Source: Solibacteraceae bacterium
GTDB taxonomy: Bacteria > Acidobacteriota > Terriglobia > Bryobacterales > Bryobacteraceae
DNA: 64,000 bases
Direction: 5' to 3'
Assembly (NCBI GenBank): GCA_026984795.1
Contig: JALSRK010000055.1
Coordinates: forward strand, 1 to 64,000
Part shown: positions 6,796-15,262 of the stretch, in pieces
Layout of the letters: every line of letters starts with the position of its first letter
Position numbering within the stretch: position 1 is the stretch's first letter
Translations under genes and position numbers: made by a program
The notes under the pieces: generated by a model
Database searches by the model: none
Seen by the model: the letters and a program-made list of their open reading frames with translations, nothing else
Told to the model about the DNA's origin: nothing

Positions 6796-8088
6796 ATGTA
6801 TGCCTGCATCCACCAGACCGCCCCGGACCGCCCCCTGACGGCGGAGCTGCAGGCGCTGGCCCGGGCCTTCTCCCCGGTGGTGGAGACCGCCGGCGAGCGG
6901 ACCGTGGTGTTTCCCATCGACGGGCTGGGCCGGCTGTTCGGCCCGCCGGACCAACTTGCGGCCGAGATCGCCCGCCGGGGCGCCGAGATGGGACTGGTGG
7001 CCAACCTGGCCATCGCCGCCCAGCCGGACACGGCGGTGCTGGCCGCCCGCCACCTGCCCGGGGTGCACTGGATCCGGCCGGGAGAAGAGGCCCGTTCGCT
7101 CGCCCCGATTCCGCTGAAGGCGATGGAGCTGCCTGAGGAGCTCCACCAAACGCTGAAACTCTGGGGCCTGCGGACGCTGGGCGATGTAGCCGGGCTGCCG
7201 CCGATCGGGCTGGCGGAGCGGCTGGGCGAGGAGGGCGTCCGGTTGTACGAGCTGGCCACCGGCCGCGCCGTGCGGCCGCTGCATCTGGACCCGCCCGAGA
7301 GCCGCTACGAGGAAACGGTGGAGCTGGATGATCCGCTGGACAACCTGGAACCGCTGCTGTTCCTGCTCTCCCGGAGCCTCGGGGAGCTGTGCCGCCGCTT
7401 GCAGGGCGACGGCCGGGCGGCGAACCGCATCCGGCTGGAGCTCGGGCTGGAAGACGGCGGGCGCCACGAGCGCATCCTGGAACTCCCCGTTCCCCAGGCC
7501 GGAGCCGAAGCGCTGGGGAAGATCCTGCGGCTCGATCTCGAAGCCCATCCGCCGCCGGCGCCGGTGACGGCCGTCCGGCTGGAGCTGCGGCCCGCCGATC
7601 CGCGGCCGGCGCAGCACGGGCTCTTTCTGCCGCCGGCGCCGCCGCCGGACAAACTGCAGCTCACGCTGGCCCGCCTGGAAGCCCTGGTGGGGAAGGGCAA
7701 CCTCGGCTCGCCGGTCTTACTGGACACCCACCGCCCCGGCGCGTTCGCTATTCAGCCGTTCGCTCCGCGGGAGGAACGGGCGGGACGGGCGGCGGAGACC
7801 CGGGCGCCAGCGCCGGAGGGGCCGCCGAGGCTGGCGATGCGCCGTTACGAGCCGCCGCTGCCGGCCCGGGTGCGCCTGCGGGCGGAGCGGCCGGCGTATC
7901 TCAGCGCCCGGGGGATCGCCGGCGAGGTGGCCGACGCGGCCGGTCCCTGGCGGATCACCGGCGAATGGTGGGACGCCCGCGCCTGGGCCCGGGACGAGTG
8001 GGACGTGCAACTGGCGCGGGGCGGCGTCTACCGGATCTATTGTGCGCTGGATACCCGCGCCTGGTTCGTGGAGGGGGTCTATGATTGA
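6796..8088 (+). CDS. imuB: ImuB-like Y-family polymerase homologue, short N-terminus
   Basis: 430 aa. ImuB is a catalytically inactive Y-family relative that bridges the beta clamp and DnaE2 at lesions. The little-finger and C-terminal parts are clear: a helix-hairpin-helix region around LWGLRTLGDVAGLPPIGLAERLG and the ATGRAVRPL segment, then a C-terminal region with a repeated W-rich motif (ITGEWWD). The N-terminus is short: from MYACIH it goes almost at once to ALARAFSPVVE, skipping the roughly 60 residues that usually carry the first half of the palm. This cannot be fixed by an upstream start because imuA ends six bases before. Its stop overlaps the dnaE2 start by eight bases, so the genes are translationally coupled. 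Confidence 0.85.
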   Translation: MYACIHQTAPDRPLTAELQALARAFSPVVETAGERTVVFPIDGLGRLFGPPDQLAAEIARRGAEMGLVANLAIAAQPDTAVLAARHLPGVHWIRPGEEARSLAPIPLKAMELPEELHQTLKLWGLRTLGDVAGLPPIGLAERLGEEGVRLYELATGRAVRPLHLDPPESRYEETVELDDPLDNLEPLLFLLSRSLGELCRRLQGDGRAANRIRLELGLEDGGRHERILELPVPQAGAEALGKILRLDLEAHPPPAPVTAVRLELRPADPRPAQHGLFLPPAPPPDKLQLTLARLEALVGKGNLGSPVLLDTHRPGAFAIQPFAPREERAGRAAETRAPAPEGPPRLAMRRYEPPLPARVRLRAERPAYLSARGIAGEVADAAGPWRITGEWWDARAWARDEWDVQLARGGVYRIYCALDTRAWFVEGVYD

Positions 8089-11000
8089 GCTGCTCCAGCG
8101 GGACCTCTTCGCGGGACAGGGCTACGCCGAGCTGCACGCCCGGTCGGCGTTCAGCTTCCTCGAAGGGGCTTCCGAGCCCGAGGAACTCGTCGAGCGGGCC
8201 GCCGAACTGGAGCTGCCGGCGGTGGCGCTGCTCGACCGCGACTCCCTCTCCGGGGCCCCGCGCTTCCATCTGGCGGCCAGGAAGGCCGGCCTGCGGGCCC
8301 TGATCGGGGCCGAGGTCACCTGCACGGGCGGAGCCCGGATCGCGCTGCTGGCGGCCAGCCGCACCGGGTATCAGAACCTCTGCCGCCTGATCACCGAGAT
8401 CAAGCTGCGGGCGCCCAAGGGCGAACATGCGGCGACGTGGGAGGACCTGGAAGCGCACGCGGCGGGGCTGGTCTGCCTCACCGGGGGCGAGGAGGGGCTG
8501 CTTCACCGGGCGCTCGCCCAAGGCAGGGAAGAGGCCCGGCGCCTGCTCGAGCGGCTTGCCGCCGTCTACGGCCGCGGCCAGGTCTACGCCGAGATCCAGC
8601 GCCACTTCCACCGGGACCAGGAGGCGCGCAACCAGGCTATTGTCGAACTCGCCCGGGCGCTCCGGCTGCCGCTCGTGGCTACCAATGGGGCCGATTACGC
8701 CCGCCCGGAGCGGCGGGAGCTTCAGGACGTGCTCACCGCCCTCCGCCACAAGACCACCCTGAAGGGGGCCGGCCGGCTGCTGGCCCGCAACGCCGAGCGG
8801 CACTTGAAGCCCGCCGCCGCCATGGCCCGGCTCTTCGCCGACTTGCCCGAGGCGGTCAACAACACGAAGGAGCTGGCCGCCCGGCTGGAGTTCACTCTGG
8901 CGGATCTCGGCTACGAGTTTCCGCGCTATCCGGTCCCGCCCAGGGAGACCATGAACAGCCTGCTACGGCGGCTGACCTTCCAGGGGGCCCGGGAGCGCTA
9001 CCGGCCCTTGCACGATAAGGCGCGGCGGCAGCTCGAGAAGGAGCTGGCGCTGATCGAGAAGCTGGATCTGGCGGGTTACTTCCTGATCGTCTGGGACATC
9101 GTCCGCTTCTGCCGCCGGCGGGGCATCCTGGTCCAGGGCCGGGGCTCGGCGGCCAACAGCGCCGTCTGCTACTCGCTGGGCATCACGGCGGTGGATCCGG
9201 TGGGCATGGACCTGCTGTTCGAGCGCTTCCTCTCCGAGGAGCGGGGCGAGTGGCCGGACATCGATCTGGACCTGCCCAGCGGCGAGGAGCGCGAGGAGGT
9301 GATCCAGTACGTCTACCGCCGCTACGGCCCCCGGGGGGCGGCGATGACGGCCAACGTGATCACCTACCGGGAGCGGTCGGCGGTGCGCGACATCGGCAAG
9401 GCGCTCGGCTTCCCGGAGCCGGAGATCGCCCGGCTTTCGAAGATGGTGACGGCCTACGCCTGGGAAGACCCCGAGGACACGCCGGAGCGCCGCTTCCGCC
9501 TGGCCGGCTTCGATCCGGCGAACCCGCTGGTGGCGCGGTTCCTCTCGCTCTACGAGCAGATCCGCGACCTGCCGCGGCACCTGGGCCAGCACTCCGGCGG
9601 CATGGTCGTCTGCCAGGGGCGGCTGGACGCGATCGTGCCGCTGGAGCCGGCGACGATGCCCGGCCGGGTGGTGATCCAGTGGGACAAGGACGACTGCGCG
9701 GCGATGGGCATCATCAAGGTGGACCTGCTCGGCCTCGGCATGATGGCCGTGCTGCGGGACACGATCGAACTGGTGCGGCGGCGCCACGGCGATGAGGTCG
9801 ATCTGGCCCATCTGCCGCCGGACGATCCGGCCGTCTACGCGGCGCTGCAGCGGGCCGACACGATCGGCGTCTTCCAGGTGGAGAGCCGGGCGCAGATGTC
9901 CTGCCTGCCGCGGCTGAAGCCCCGGCGCTTCTACGATCTCGTCGTCGAGGTGGCGATCATCCGCCCAGGCCCCATCGTGGGCAAGATGGTGCACCCCTAT
10001 CTGCGCCGCCGGGCCGGGCTGGAGCCGGTGCGCTATCCGCATCCCTCCCTGAAGCCGGTGCTGGAGCGCACGCTGGGGGTGCCGCTGTTCCAGGAGCAGC
10101 TTCTGCGGATGGCGATGACGGTGGCGGGCTTCTCCGGCGGCGAAGCCGAGGAGCTGCGCCGGGCCTTCGGCTTCAAGCGGTCCGAGAAGCGGATGAAGGA
10201 GGTGGAGGAGAAGCTCCGCGCCGGGATGGAGCGCATGGGCATCCCGGGGGAGGCGCAGGAGGAGGTCGTCCGCTCGATCACGTCGTTCGCCCTGTACGGC
10301 TTTCCGGAGTCCCACGCCGCCAGCTTCGCGCTGCTCTCCTACGCCAGCGCGTGGCTAAAGTGCCACTACCCGGCCGCCTTCGCCGCCGCGTTGCTGAACA
10401 ACCAGCCGATGGGCTTCTACCACCCGTCCACGCTGATCAAGGACGCCCAGCGCCACGGCGTGCGCTTCCGCCCGGTGGACGTGCTCCGCTCGGACACGGT
10501 GTGCACTCTGGAGCCGGAAGAGGACGGAGAGAGGGGAGCCGCAGAAGGGCGGTTCGCGGTGCGGCTGGGCTTGAACTACGTGAAGGGGCTGCGGGCTTCC
10601 ACGGCCGAGGCGATCGTCGCCGAGCGCCGCCGCGGGCCGTTCCGCTCCATCGATGACCTGGTAAGGCGCGTGCCGGGCCTGCGCAAGGACGAACTGGCCG
10701 CCCTGGCCGCCGCCGGGGCGCTGAACCCGCTTCAGCCGGAAGAGAAGGCGCACCGGCGGGCAGCGCTGTGGGACGGGGCGCTGGCCAGCCGTCCGCCTGG
10801 ACCTCTATTTATGGGAGAGGAAACCGCCGGGCCGGCCCCGCTGGCGCCCATGAAGCCCATCGAGCGTCTGGCGGCGGACTTCGAGAACACCGGCGTCTCG
10901 ATCGGCCCGCACCCCATGCGCCTGTTCCGGGAAGAGATGAAGCGGCGGGGCGTGAGGACGGCGGCGGAGCTGGCGCGGCTCCGGGACGGAATGACGGTGC

Positions 11001-11266
11001 GGGTGGCCGGAGCGGTGATCACCCGCCAGCGGCCGGGCACCGCCAAGGGGTTCGTGTTCCTGAGCCTGGAGGACGAGACGGGCATCGCCAACGTCATCGT
11101 CGAGCCGGAGCTGTTCGCGCGGCGCCGGGCGGTGATCGTCGAGAGCCCGTTCCTGCTGATCGACGGCGTGCTGCAGAACCAGGAGGGGGTGATTCACGTC
11201 CGCGCCGGTCGCATCCATCCGCTGGCGTTGCCGGCCCGGGCGGCCGAATCCCACGATTTTCATTGA
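8081..11266 (+). CDS. dnaE2: Error-prone DNA polymerase III alpha subunit
   Basis: 1061 aa from the ATG that overlaps the imuB stop. It has a PHP domain at about residues 10-270 (starting YAELHARSAFSFLEGAS), the pol III alpha palm with the metal-binding PDIDLDLPSGE motif near residue 395, fingers, a helix-hairpin-helix region near 855 and a C-terminal OB fold near 980-1040 (VRVAGAVITRQRP...FVFLSLEDETG). Length and the missing C-terminal clamp/tau region fit DnaE2 rather than replicative DnaE1. With ImuA and ImuB it performs damage-tolerant, mutagenic synthesis. A hairpin directly follows the stop codon. Confidence 0.95.
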   Translation: MIELLQRDLFAGQGYAELHARSAFSFLEGASEPEELVERAAELELPAVALLDRDSLSGAPRFHLAARKAGLRALIGAEVTCTGGARIALLAASRTGYQNLCRLITEIKLRAPKGEHAATWEDLEAHAAGLVCLTGGEEGLLHRALAQGREEARRLLERLAAVYGRGQVYAEIQRHFHRDQEARNQAIVELARALRLPLVATNGADYARPERRELQDVLTALRHKTTLKGAGRLLARNAERHLKPAAAMARLFADLPEAVNNTKELAARLEFTLADLGYEFPRYPVPPRETMNSLLRRLTFQGARERYRPLHDKARRQLEKELALIEKLDLAGYFLIVWDIVRFCRRRGILVQGRGSAANSAVCYSLGITAVDPVGMDLLFERFLSEERGEWPDIDLDLPSGEEREEVIQYVYRRYGPRGAAMTANVITYRERSAVRDIGKALGFPEPEIARLSKMVTAYAWEDPEDTPERRFRLAGFDPANPLVARFLSLYEQIRDLPRHLGQHSGGMVVCQGRLDAIVPLEPATMPGRVVIQWDKDDCAAMGIIKVDLLGLGMMAVLRDTIELVRRRHGDEVDLAHLPPDDPAVYAALQRADTIGVFQVESRAQMSCLPRLKPRRFYDLVVEVAIIRPGPIVGKMVHPYLRRRAGLEPVRYPHPSLKPVLERTLGVPLFQEQLLRMAMTVAGFSGGEAEELRRAFGFKRSEKRMKEVEEKLRAGMERMGIPGEAQEEVVRSITSFALYGFPESHAASFALLSYASAWLKCHYPAAFAAALLNNQPMGFYHPSTLIKDAQRHGVRFRPVDVLRSDTVCTLEPEEDGERGAAEGRFAVRLGLNYVKGLRASTAEAIVAERRRGPFRSIDDLVRRVPGLRKDELAALAAAGALNPLQPEEKAHRRAALWDGALASRPPGPLFMGEETAGPAPLAPMKPIERLAADFENTGVSIGPHPMRLFREEMKRRGVRTAAELARLRDGMTVRVAGAVITRQRPGTAKGFVFLSLEDETGIANVIVEPELFARRRAVIVESPFLLIDGVLQNQEGVIHVRAGRIHPLALPARAAESHDFH

Positions 11267-11272
11267 GCTCCA

Positions 11273-11294
11273 GGCCGCCCTCCTCCGGGCGGCC
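11273..11294 (+). terminator. Hairpin after dnaE2
   Basis: GGCCGCCC and GGGCGGCC form a perfect 8-bp stem with a 6-nt loop, starting seven bases after the dnaE2 stop. There is no clear T-run, so termination is plausible but unproven. Confidence 0.45.
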
Positions 11295-11337
11295 GTCTAG
11301 ACCGCCACGGCCCGGAGCCATTTCGGTGAGTCGAAAG

Positions 11338-11360
11338 GGGGCGCCCGGCAGAGGCGCCCC
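11338..11360. terminator. Hairpin between convergent dnaE2 and porin-like gene
   Basis: GGGGCGCC and GGCGCCCC pair over 8 bp with a 7-nt loop. It lies 27 bases beyond the stop codon of the minus-strand outer-membrane gene and may serve both directions. Confidence 0.45.
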
Positions 11361-11386
11361 GGAGGAACCCGCTTTTCGGCTCCCGC

Positions 11387-12031
11387 TTAGAACCGGAAGA
11401 TCCAGCCGACGCTGGCTTCGCCCTGATTCATGAAATGGTCGTTGCTGATGCCCCAGCAGAAGCCCCACCAGTCGCACCAGACGCCGCCGGGCGTGGAGTA
11501 CAGGTAGGTGGGAGTCCAGCGCATCTGGAGCCGGACGCCCATGTTCTGGCTGAGGAACATCTTCAGGCCGCCGCCCAAGTGGAACGAGCCTTTGGTCTGG
11601 GAACCGTCGCCGGCCGCCGCGCGCGTAGCGCCGCCGCCGACGAGCAGGAACGGGCGGAACCTCGATTCGATATCGCCGAAATTATAGACGATGCTGCCGA
11701 AATACTGGTCGATGTCGGCGTCGGCCGTTCCGACCAACCCGCCGGCGCTCGCCTTTGCCTCGGCTCTGCTCGCCTGGCGGTTCCACATGAACTCCAGCGC
11801 GAAGTGCTCGGTGAAATTGTAGGCCACGTTGACGCCGTAGGCGGCGCTGGACTTGAACTTGATCTCCTTCACGTTCGAGCCCGGGATGCCCGGCCGGTCA
11901 CTGTCCAGGAAGACCGGAACCGTCCCGCCGAACTTGTATCCGAAGGTCGGAGTGATTTCGAATCTCTGAGCCGCCAGCCCGGCCGCCATCACGACCAGCA
12001 GCGACGACACTCGCAGAATACGTAGTATCAT
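11387..12031 (-). CDS. Small outer-membrane beta-barrel protein
   Basis: 214 aa with a signal peptide (MILRILRVSSLLVVMAAGLAAQ). The mature protein begins with barrel-like FEITPTFGYKFGG, alternates hydrophobic and polar residues and ends in the terminal aromatic VGWIFRF expected of an outer-membrane strand. This fits an eight-strand OmpW/OmpA-like or opacity-type barrel. The loop WCDWWGFCWG near the C-terminus is unusually rich in Trp and Cys. AAGGTG lies upstream of the start. Its role (structural, adhesin or uptake) cannot be decided. Confidence 0.75.
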   Translation of the reverse strand: MILRILRVSSLLVVMAAGLAAQRFEITPTFGYKFGGTVPVFLDSDRPGIPGSNVKEIKFKSSAAYGVNVAYNFTEHFALEFMWNRQASRAEAKASAGGLVGTADADIDQYFGSIVYNFGDIESRFRPFLLVGGGATRAAAGDGSQTKGSFHLGGGLKMFLSQNMGVRLQMRWTPTYLYSTPGGVWCDWWGFCWGISNDHFMNQGEASVGWIFRF

Positions 12032-12478
12032 TCAGCACCTTTTTAGAGATTTGGATTTTGGGCCTTCCTGGCAGATGCCGAGGGTCTGAAAAAAGATGCG
12101 CGAAAACGCCCGGACAGGGTGGAAGGAATCAAGACATTGTCGATCGATTATTGGGGACGCGGCGGAAAAAACCCGAAACTCGCAGGTGCGCTCTTGCAGA
12201 GGGGCGCGCCGGGCTCCGGCGAGAGCCTGAGAGGCGTGGGCGGCGGCCACTGAAGCGTGGGTGAGCGGCGATCGAGAGGCGACGGCTCGGGATCCTGGAA
12301 CGATGCGCGCGCCGCCGAGTGACCGGCGGTGAGCTTCCTGATGCGGACGGTGGCTCTTTTGCTTGCAACGCGGGGCGGGAGGTGGCACTATAATGATATA
12401 AGAAGATCTGAAACTATTATATCGTCCAGCGCCGCGCCGTCGTGCGGCCCGTCCCGGAAACGGAGAAAGAACAGAGCC
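12032..12478. other. Long leader region upstream of locus A
   Basis: No gene is supported. The left part faces the start of the minus-strand barrel gene. The right part changes to an AT-rich promoter-like patch at 12387-12423 about 60 nt before the kinase-like gene. Confidence 0.5.
12387..12423 (+). promoter_or_regulatory. AT-rich promoter with inverted repeat, locus A
   Basis: It contains a perfect TATAAT (12389-12394), followed at once by GATATAA (12395-12401) and TTATATC (12417-12423), a 7-bp inverted repeat with a 15-nt loop that could be an operator or a 5' hairpin. No good -35 box is found; TTGCAA at 12363 is 20 nt away. A related string (ACTATTACAGATAAGCAGAC) lies upstream of the second TSUP permease gene. 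Confidence 0.45.
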
Positions 12479-13291
12479 ATGGCCATCATTACGATCTCGC
12501 GGGGCTCGTTCAGCGGCGGGAAGCTGCTGGCCGAGCGTCTGGCGGCGGAGCTGGGCTTCCGGTGCGTGGACCGCGACGTGATCGTCGAGCGCGCGGCCGC
12601 CTATGGCGTCTCCCACCGGGAGCTGCGCGACGCCCTGGAGAAGCCCCCGGGGTTCCTCGACCGTTTCCAGCACAAGAAGTACCTCTACCTGACCCTGATT
12701 CAGGCCGCTCTCACCGAAGAGGTGAAGGCCGGCAAGGTGGTCTACCATGGCCACGCCGGGCACCTGCTGCTCAAGGGCGGCAGCCCGGTCTTCCGAGTGC
12801 GCATCATCGCACCGCTCGAATTCCGAATCGCCATGGCCCGGGACCGGCTGCACCTGAGCCGGGACGAGGCGATCCGTCACATCGAGAAGATGGACCAGGA
12901 CCGCAAGCGCTGGGCGCAGTATCTCTATGGCGTGGACTGGACCGATCCACGTCTCTACGACCTCGTCATCAACCTGGAAAACCTGACCATCGACGACGCC
13001 ACGGATGCCGTGGCGCACCTCATCCGCCGCCTGAAGTGTTTCCAGTTCGACCCGGCGTGCCGATCGGCGATGGAGGACCTGGCCTTGGCGAGCAAGGTGA
13101 AAGCCGCCCTGGCGCTGGAAAAGGCCACCGGCCATCTGGAGTTCGAGGTGAGGGCCGCGGCGGGCCGTGTTTCGATCCGCGGCCGGGTGCCCTCGCCCGA
13201 GTTCATCGAGACGGTGCGCGACGTCGCCGAGAAAGTGGCCGGGGTGAAAGAAGTGGACCTTTCCGGCGTGGTCACGCCGACCCACGCATAA
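12479..13291 (+). CDS. Cytidylate-kinase-like protein with BON domain, copy 1
   Basis: 270 aa. The N-terminal two thirds resemble the cytidylate-kinase-like family: IITISRGSFSGGK at residues 3-15 as a divergent P-loop (Lys15 is followed by Leu, not Ser/Thr), DRDVI near 35, RVRIIAPLEFRI near 110, and a closing segment QYLYGVDWTDPRLYDLVINLENL. Residues of about 205-265 look like a BON domain (SKVKAAL...VSIRGRVPS...AEKVAGVKEVDLS), a module usually linked to membranes or phospholipids. GGAGAAAG precedes the start. Two other 270-aa copies lie at 51130 and 53134. The next gene is a TSUP permease 49 nt on, so a membrane-linked regulatory or phosphotransfer role is inferred; real CMP kinase activity is doubtful. 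Confidence 0.8.
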   Translation: MAIITISRGSFSGGKLLAERLAAELGFRCVDRDVIVERAAAYGVSHRELRDALEKPPGFLDRFQHKKYLYLTLIQAALTEEVKAGKVVYHGHAGHLLLKGGSPVFRVRIIAPLEFRIAMARDRLHLSRDEAIRHIEKMDQDRKRWAQYLYGVDWTDPRLYDLVINLENLTIDDATDAVAHLIRRLKCFQFDPACRSAMEDLALASKVKAALALEKATGHLEFEVRAAAGRVSIRGRVPSPEFIETVRDVAEKVAGVKEVDLSGVVTPTHA

Positions 13292-13340
13292 GGAGACCCA
13301 GCGGCATGTGGACGGAACGCAGCAGAGGACACTCACCGAG

Positions 13341-14450
13341 ATGTCGATCCTATTACCTGTTGCAGGCTTGAGCATCAATCTTTTTTTGCTCGTGGGCGCC
13401 GGCGCCATGATCGGATTCCTTTCCGGGTTGCTCGGCGTAGGCGGAGGGTTCCTGCTCACGCCGATATTGATCATGATCGGCATCCCGCCCACTGTTGCCG
13501 CGGCTTCCGACTCCTGCCAGATCGTCGGCGCCTCCTCTTCGGGGGCGGCGGCGCATTTTCGTTTGGGCAACGTGGACTACCGCATGGGCGGCATCCTGTT
13601 GCTCGGAGGGCTCACCGGAGCCGCCATCGGCGTGCGAATCATCCGCGTGTTGCGCATGATGGGCAATGCCGACCTGCTGATCTCGCTCACCTACATCTTT
13701 GTGCTCGGCACGGTGGGCACATTGATGTTCCTCTCGAGTATCCGTAATCTGCGGCGCGGCACGATGCCAGTGGGCGGCCGGAGCCATCGTCCCGCGGGCA
13801 GGACGATTCTGGACCGGCTGCCGTTCCAGGTGTCTTTCCCCCACTCCGGCGTCCGCCACTCAATCCTGGTTCCGTTCTTCGCCTGCGTGCTGGTCGGCAC
13901 GCTGGCCGCCATCATGGGCGTCGGCGGGGGCTTCATGATGGTGCCGATGATGGTCTACCTCCTGCGCATGCCCCCTCACGTGGCTGTGGGTACAGACCTG
14001 TTCCAGATCATCTTCACCAGCGCCGGGATCACCTTCCTGCAAGCAACGACCAACTACACGGTGGACATCGTGCTGGCCCTGCTGCTGGCCGCCGGCTCGA
14101 CGATCGGGGCCCAGGTGGGGGCTCGCGTGAGCCGCTTGCTGCGCGGCGAACACCTGATGATCATCCTGGCGGTGATGGCCCTGCTGGTGACGGTGAAGAT
14201 GATCATCGGCGTGGTGAGCGCTCCGGAGAGCCTGCTGAAGCCCGCCGCGGAAGTGACGGCGGAAGTGGAAACCGACACCGAAGCCGACGAAGAGGCGGCG
14301 CGATGGAGGAAGCCTGTCTGGAAAATCGGCAACCCGACCGACCGGACAGCCCGTGAGTCTGTGTCCCGCAGCTTCTTCCTCGTCCACTTGTACCGCTGGC
14401 TGACCGGCGCCGGGATGCCGGAGCCCGCCTTTGCCGGAGGCGTCTCATGA
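13341..14450 (+). CDS. TauE/SafE (TSUP) family permease, copy 1
   Basis: About 369 aa from ATG 13341, chosen because LLPVAGLSI aligns with the start of copy 2. A GTG at 13308 would add eleven residues. The protein has the two-fold TSUP repeat: GFLSGLLGVGGGFLLTPILIMIGIP near residue 24 and AAIMGVGGGFMMVPMMVYLL near 190, with about eight membrane segments, a loop of about 40 residues in the middle and a cytoplasmic-looking acidic stretch (EVETDTEADEE) near the end. The C-terminal extension of about 60 residues is absent from copy 2. TSUP proteins move sulfite, sulfoacetate, sulfolactate or similar anions; the substrate here is unknown. The next gene starts inside its last codons (ATGA overlap). 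Confidence 0.85.
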   Translation: MSILLPVAGLSINLFLLVGAGAMIGFLSGLLGVGGGFLLTPILIMIGIPPTVAAASDSCQIVGASSSGAAAHFRLGNVDYRMGGILLLGGLTGAAIGVRIIRVLRMMGNADLLISLTYIFVLGTVGTLMFLSSIRNLRRGTMPVGGRSHRPAGRTILDRLPFQVSFPHSGVRHSILVPFFACVLVGTLAAIMGVGGGFMMVPMMVYLLRMPPHVAVGTDLFQIIFTSAGITFLQATTNYTVDIVLALLLAAGSTIGAQVGARVSRLLRGEHLMIILAVMALLVTVKMIIGVVSAPESLLKPAAEVTAEVETDTEADEEAARWRKPVWKIGNPTDRTARESVSRSFFLVHLYRWLTGAGMPEPAFAGGVS

Positions 14451-15256
14451 AACGAACCCCCGCAGTTCTCCTCACCTCTGTCCTGGCCCTGGGACTCGCC
14501 GCCCAATCCCGATCCACCATGGACCACGTCGAGGAGTCTTTCGAGCCCCAGCTCTCGGTCCGCCCGGAGACGATCTACATGCGGGCTTTCTATTCCGGGG
14601 CCGTGCTCCACATCGAGGGCCGTGTGCGGGAGGGCTCGGAAGCCATCGTCATCATCCGCGGGCCCCACGACAAGGAGCTGTTCAACAAGAAGGTTCGTTA
14701 TGGGCCGATCTGGATCAGCTCGGGCAAGGTGGAGATCTCGCGGGCGCCGTCACTGTTCTTCGCCTTCCCGAGCCGGCGCGTGGACTCGTTCCTGCCGCGG
14801 GAGGTCATCGACGACTACGAGCTGGACGAAACGGCGGTACGGGACCGGATGAGGGTGCACGCTTTCGGCGAGGAGGTCGACCAGGCGCTGATGCGCCGGC
14901 ATTTCTTCAACCTCAAACGCCAGGAGGGCCTGTATGAGACCTTCGACGGGGTGCTGGAACTGAAGCCGGCGGGCGATGGCGCCTCTACCTTCGCCTTCGA
15001 CTTCCACTGGCCGAAGACCGCTCCGCCACAGACCTACGAGATCGAACTCTACGAATGCCGCGAGGGACAGGTGGTGGGAGAGGCGGGCCGGAGTCTGAAG
15101 CTGGTGCTCACGGGCTTTCCCGGCTTCGTGCACAATCTGGCGATGCAAAAAGCCCGCTGGTACGGGCTGTTCGCCGTGCTGTTCGCGATCTCGTTCGGCT
15201 TGGGGATCGACTTCCTGGCCCGGAAGATCTTCGGCCGCTCCGCACGCGCGCACTAG
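14447..15256 (+). CDS. TIGR02186-like membrane protein (Alph_Pro_TM type)
   Basis: 269 aa, with a signal peptide at residues 1-20, a large periplasmic beta-rich part (LSVRPETIYMRAFYSGAVLHIEG, then VIIRGPHDKELFNKKVRYGPIWI) and one membrane helix near the C-terminus (WYGLFAVLFAISFGLGIDFLA) followed by basic residues. This matches the TIGR02186 / putative transmembrane family that, from memory, often sits beside TauE/SafE permeases. It overlaps the permease gene by four bases, so the two are coupled and the protein is likely an accessory subunit or periplasmic partner of the permease. No catalytic residues can be named. Confidence 0.75.
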   Translation: MKRTPAVLLTSVLALGLAAQSRSTMDHVEESFEPQLSVRPETIYMRAFYSGAVLHIEGRVREGSEAIVIIRGPHDKELFNKKVRYGPIWISSGKVEISRAPSLFFAFPSRRVDSFLPREVIDDYELDETAVRDRMRVHAFGEEVDQALMRRHFFNLKRQEGLYETFDGVLELKPAGDGASTFAFDFHWPKTAPPQTYEIELYECREGQVVGEAGRSLKLVLTGFPGFVHNLAMQKARWYGLFAVLFAISFGLGIDFLARKIFGRSARAH

Positions 15257-15262
15257 AGCCGC

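Noticed and set aside
6796-8088. Active DNA polymerase IV (DinB)
   Set aside because: The N-terminal palm segment with catalytic carboxylates is missing, and the gene sits in an imuA-dnaE2 operon.
12479-13291. Housekeeping cytidylate kinase (cmk)
   Set aside because: The P-loop is divergent, a BON tail is present and three paralogues sit with permeases; the true cmk is expected elsewhere.
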